From positions 1-5,840 of the forward strand of contig CALITV010000164.1 in the NCBI GenBank assembly GCA_938048925.1: DNA of 5,840 nucleotides, written 5' to 3'. The position numbers and the translations under genes were made by a program. Below are positions 5,672 to 5,840 of this stretch, one piece after another (the stretch's first letter is position 1; every line of letters starts with the position of its first letter). Below the pieces are notes generated by a model, which was not told the DNA's origin, did no database searches, and saw only the letters and a list, made by a program, of their open reading frames with translations. Origin of the DNA: an uncultured bacterium. GTDB taxonomy: Bacteria; UBP6; UBA1177; JAKLFG01.

Positions 5672-5840
5672 ATGGTAAACATTTTTGGTCCTATTCCGTC
5701 GCGGCGCCTTGGGTGGAGCCTCGGGGTCAATGTGTTACCAGAAAAGATATGCACCTACTCGTGCCGCTATTGTCAGGTGGGCGTCACGCGACGCTATGAC
5801 ACTGTGAGACGGGAATATGCCAATCCCGCGGCGCTTTCGG
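5672..5840 (+). CDS. COG0731-type radical SAM protein, 5' part only
   Basis: N-terminal 56 residues of a radical SAM enzyme. FGPIPSRRLGWSLGVN followed by KICTYSCRYCQVG, with cluster cysteines C27, C31 and C34 in CxxxCxxC, is the hallmark opening of the COG0731 Fe-S oxidoreductases related to the tRNA wyosine enzyme TYW1. Their bacterial role is not established, so no function is assigned. The ATG is 3 nt after the stop of the regulator, with AAGG seven nt upstream inside the end of that gene, so the two are probably co-transcribed. The remainder lies beyond the window. Confidence 0.88.
   Translation, partial: MVNIFGPIPSRRLGWSLGVNVLPEKICTYSCRYCQVGVTRRYDTVRREYANPAALS

Overview
The window carries seven protein-coding genes in two oppositely oriented blocks, with almost no spare DNA. 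From the right-hand divergence point, five genes run leftward: a FeoB-type ferrous iron permease core, a membrane-anchored M23 endopeptidase, the cysteine desulfurase IscS/NifS, the scaffold IscU, and the tRNA methylthiotransferase MtaB, which is cut by the left edge. Two genes run rightward: a DtxR/MntR-family metalloregulator and the start of a COG0731-type radical SAM protein, cut by the right edge. No RNA gene, mobile element, CRISPR array or pseudogene was seen. GC content looks slightly above half by eye.

The unifying theme is iron and sulfur: ferrous iron uptake (feoB), iron sensing (DtxR-like regulator), Fe-S cluster assembly (iscS-iscU), and two radical SAM Fe-S enzymes (mtaB and the COG0731 protein). 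iscS, iscU and mtaB form a tight operon: 7 nt between the first two, then a 14-nt overlap. The regulator and the COG0731 gene are 3 nt apart. The M23 gene sits between iron genes but appears to have its own promoter.

The most informative part is the 165-bp feoB/regulator intergenic region. It holds two near-consensus sigma70-type promoters back to back and two palindromes of the form TTAGG-N4-CCTAA, matching half of the classical DtxR box. One lies inside the feoB -35/-10 spacer and the other sits midway between the two -35 elements, 30 bp away centre to centre. A third one-mismatch copy lies upstream of the isc promoter, suggesting one regulator may link uptake and cluster assembly.

The main oddity is that the FeoB lacks its entire N-terminal GTPase domain. 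It starts at a GTG with a good ribosome-binding site, has an in-frame stop just upstream, and no G-domain or FeoA is encoded nearby. The regulator also has a mixed metal-ligand set (Asp as in MntR, Cys as in DtxR/IdeR).

Organism: a bacterium, probably diderm (MepM/Csd3-like M23 endopeptidase) and probably anaerobic or microaerophilic (Feo uptake, minimal iscS-iscU operon without iscR, iscA, hscBA or fdx in view). The phylum cannot be fixed from this window.
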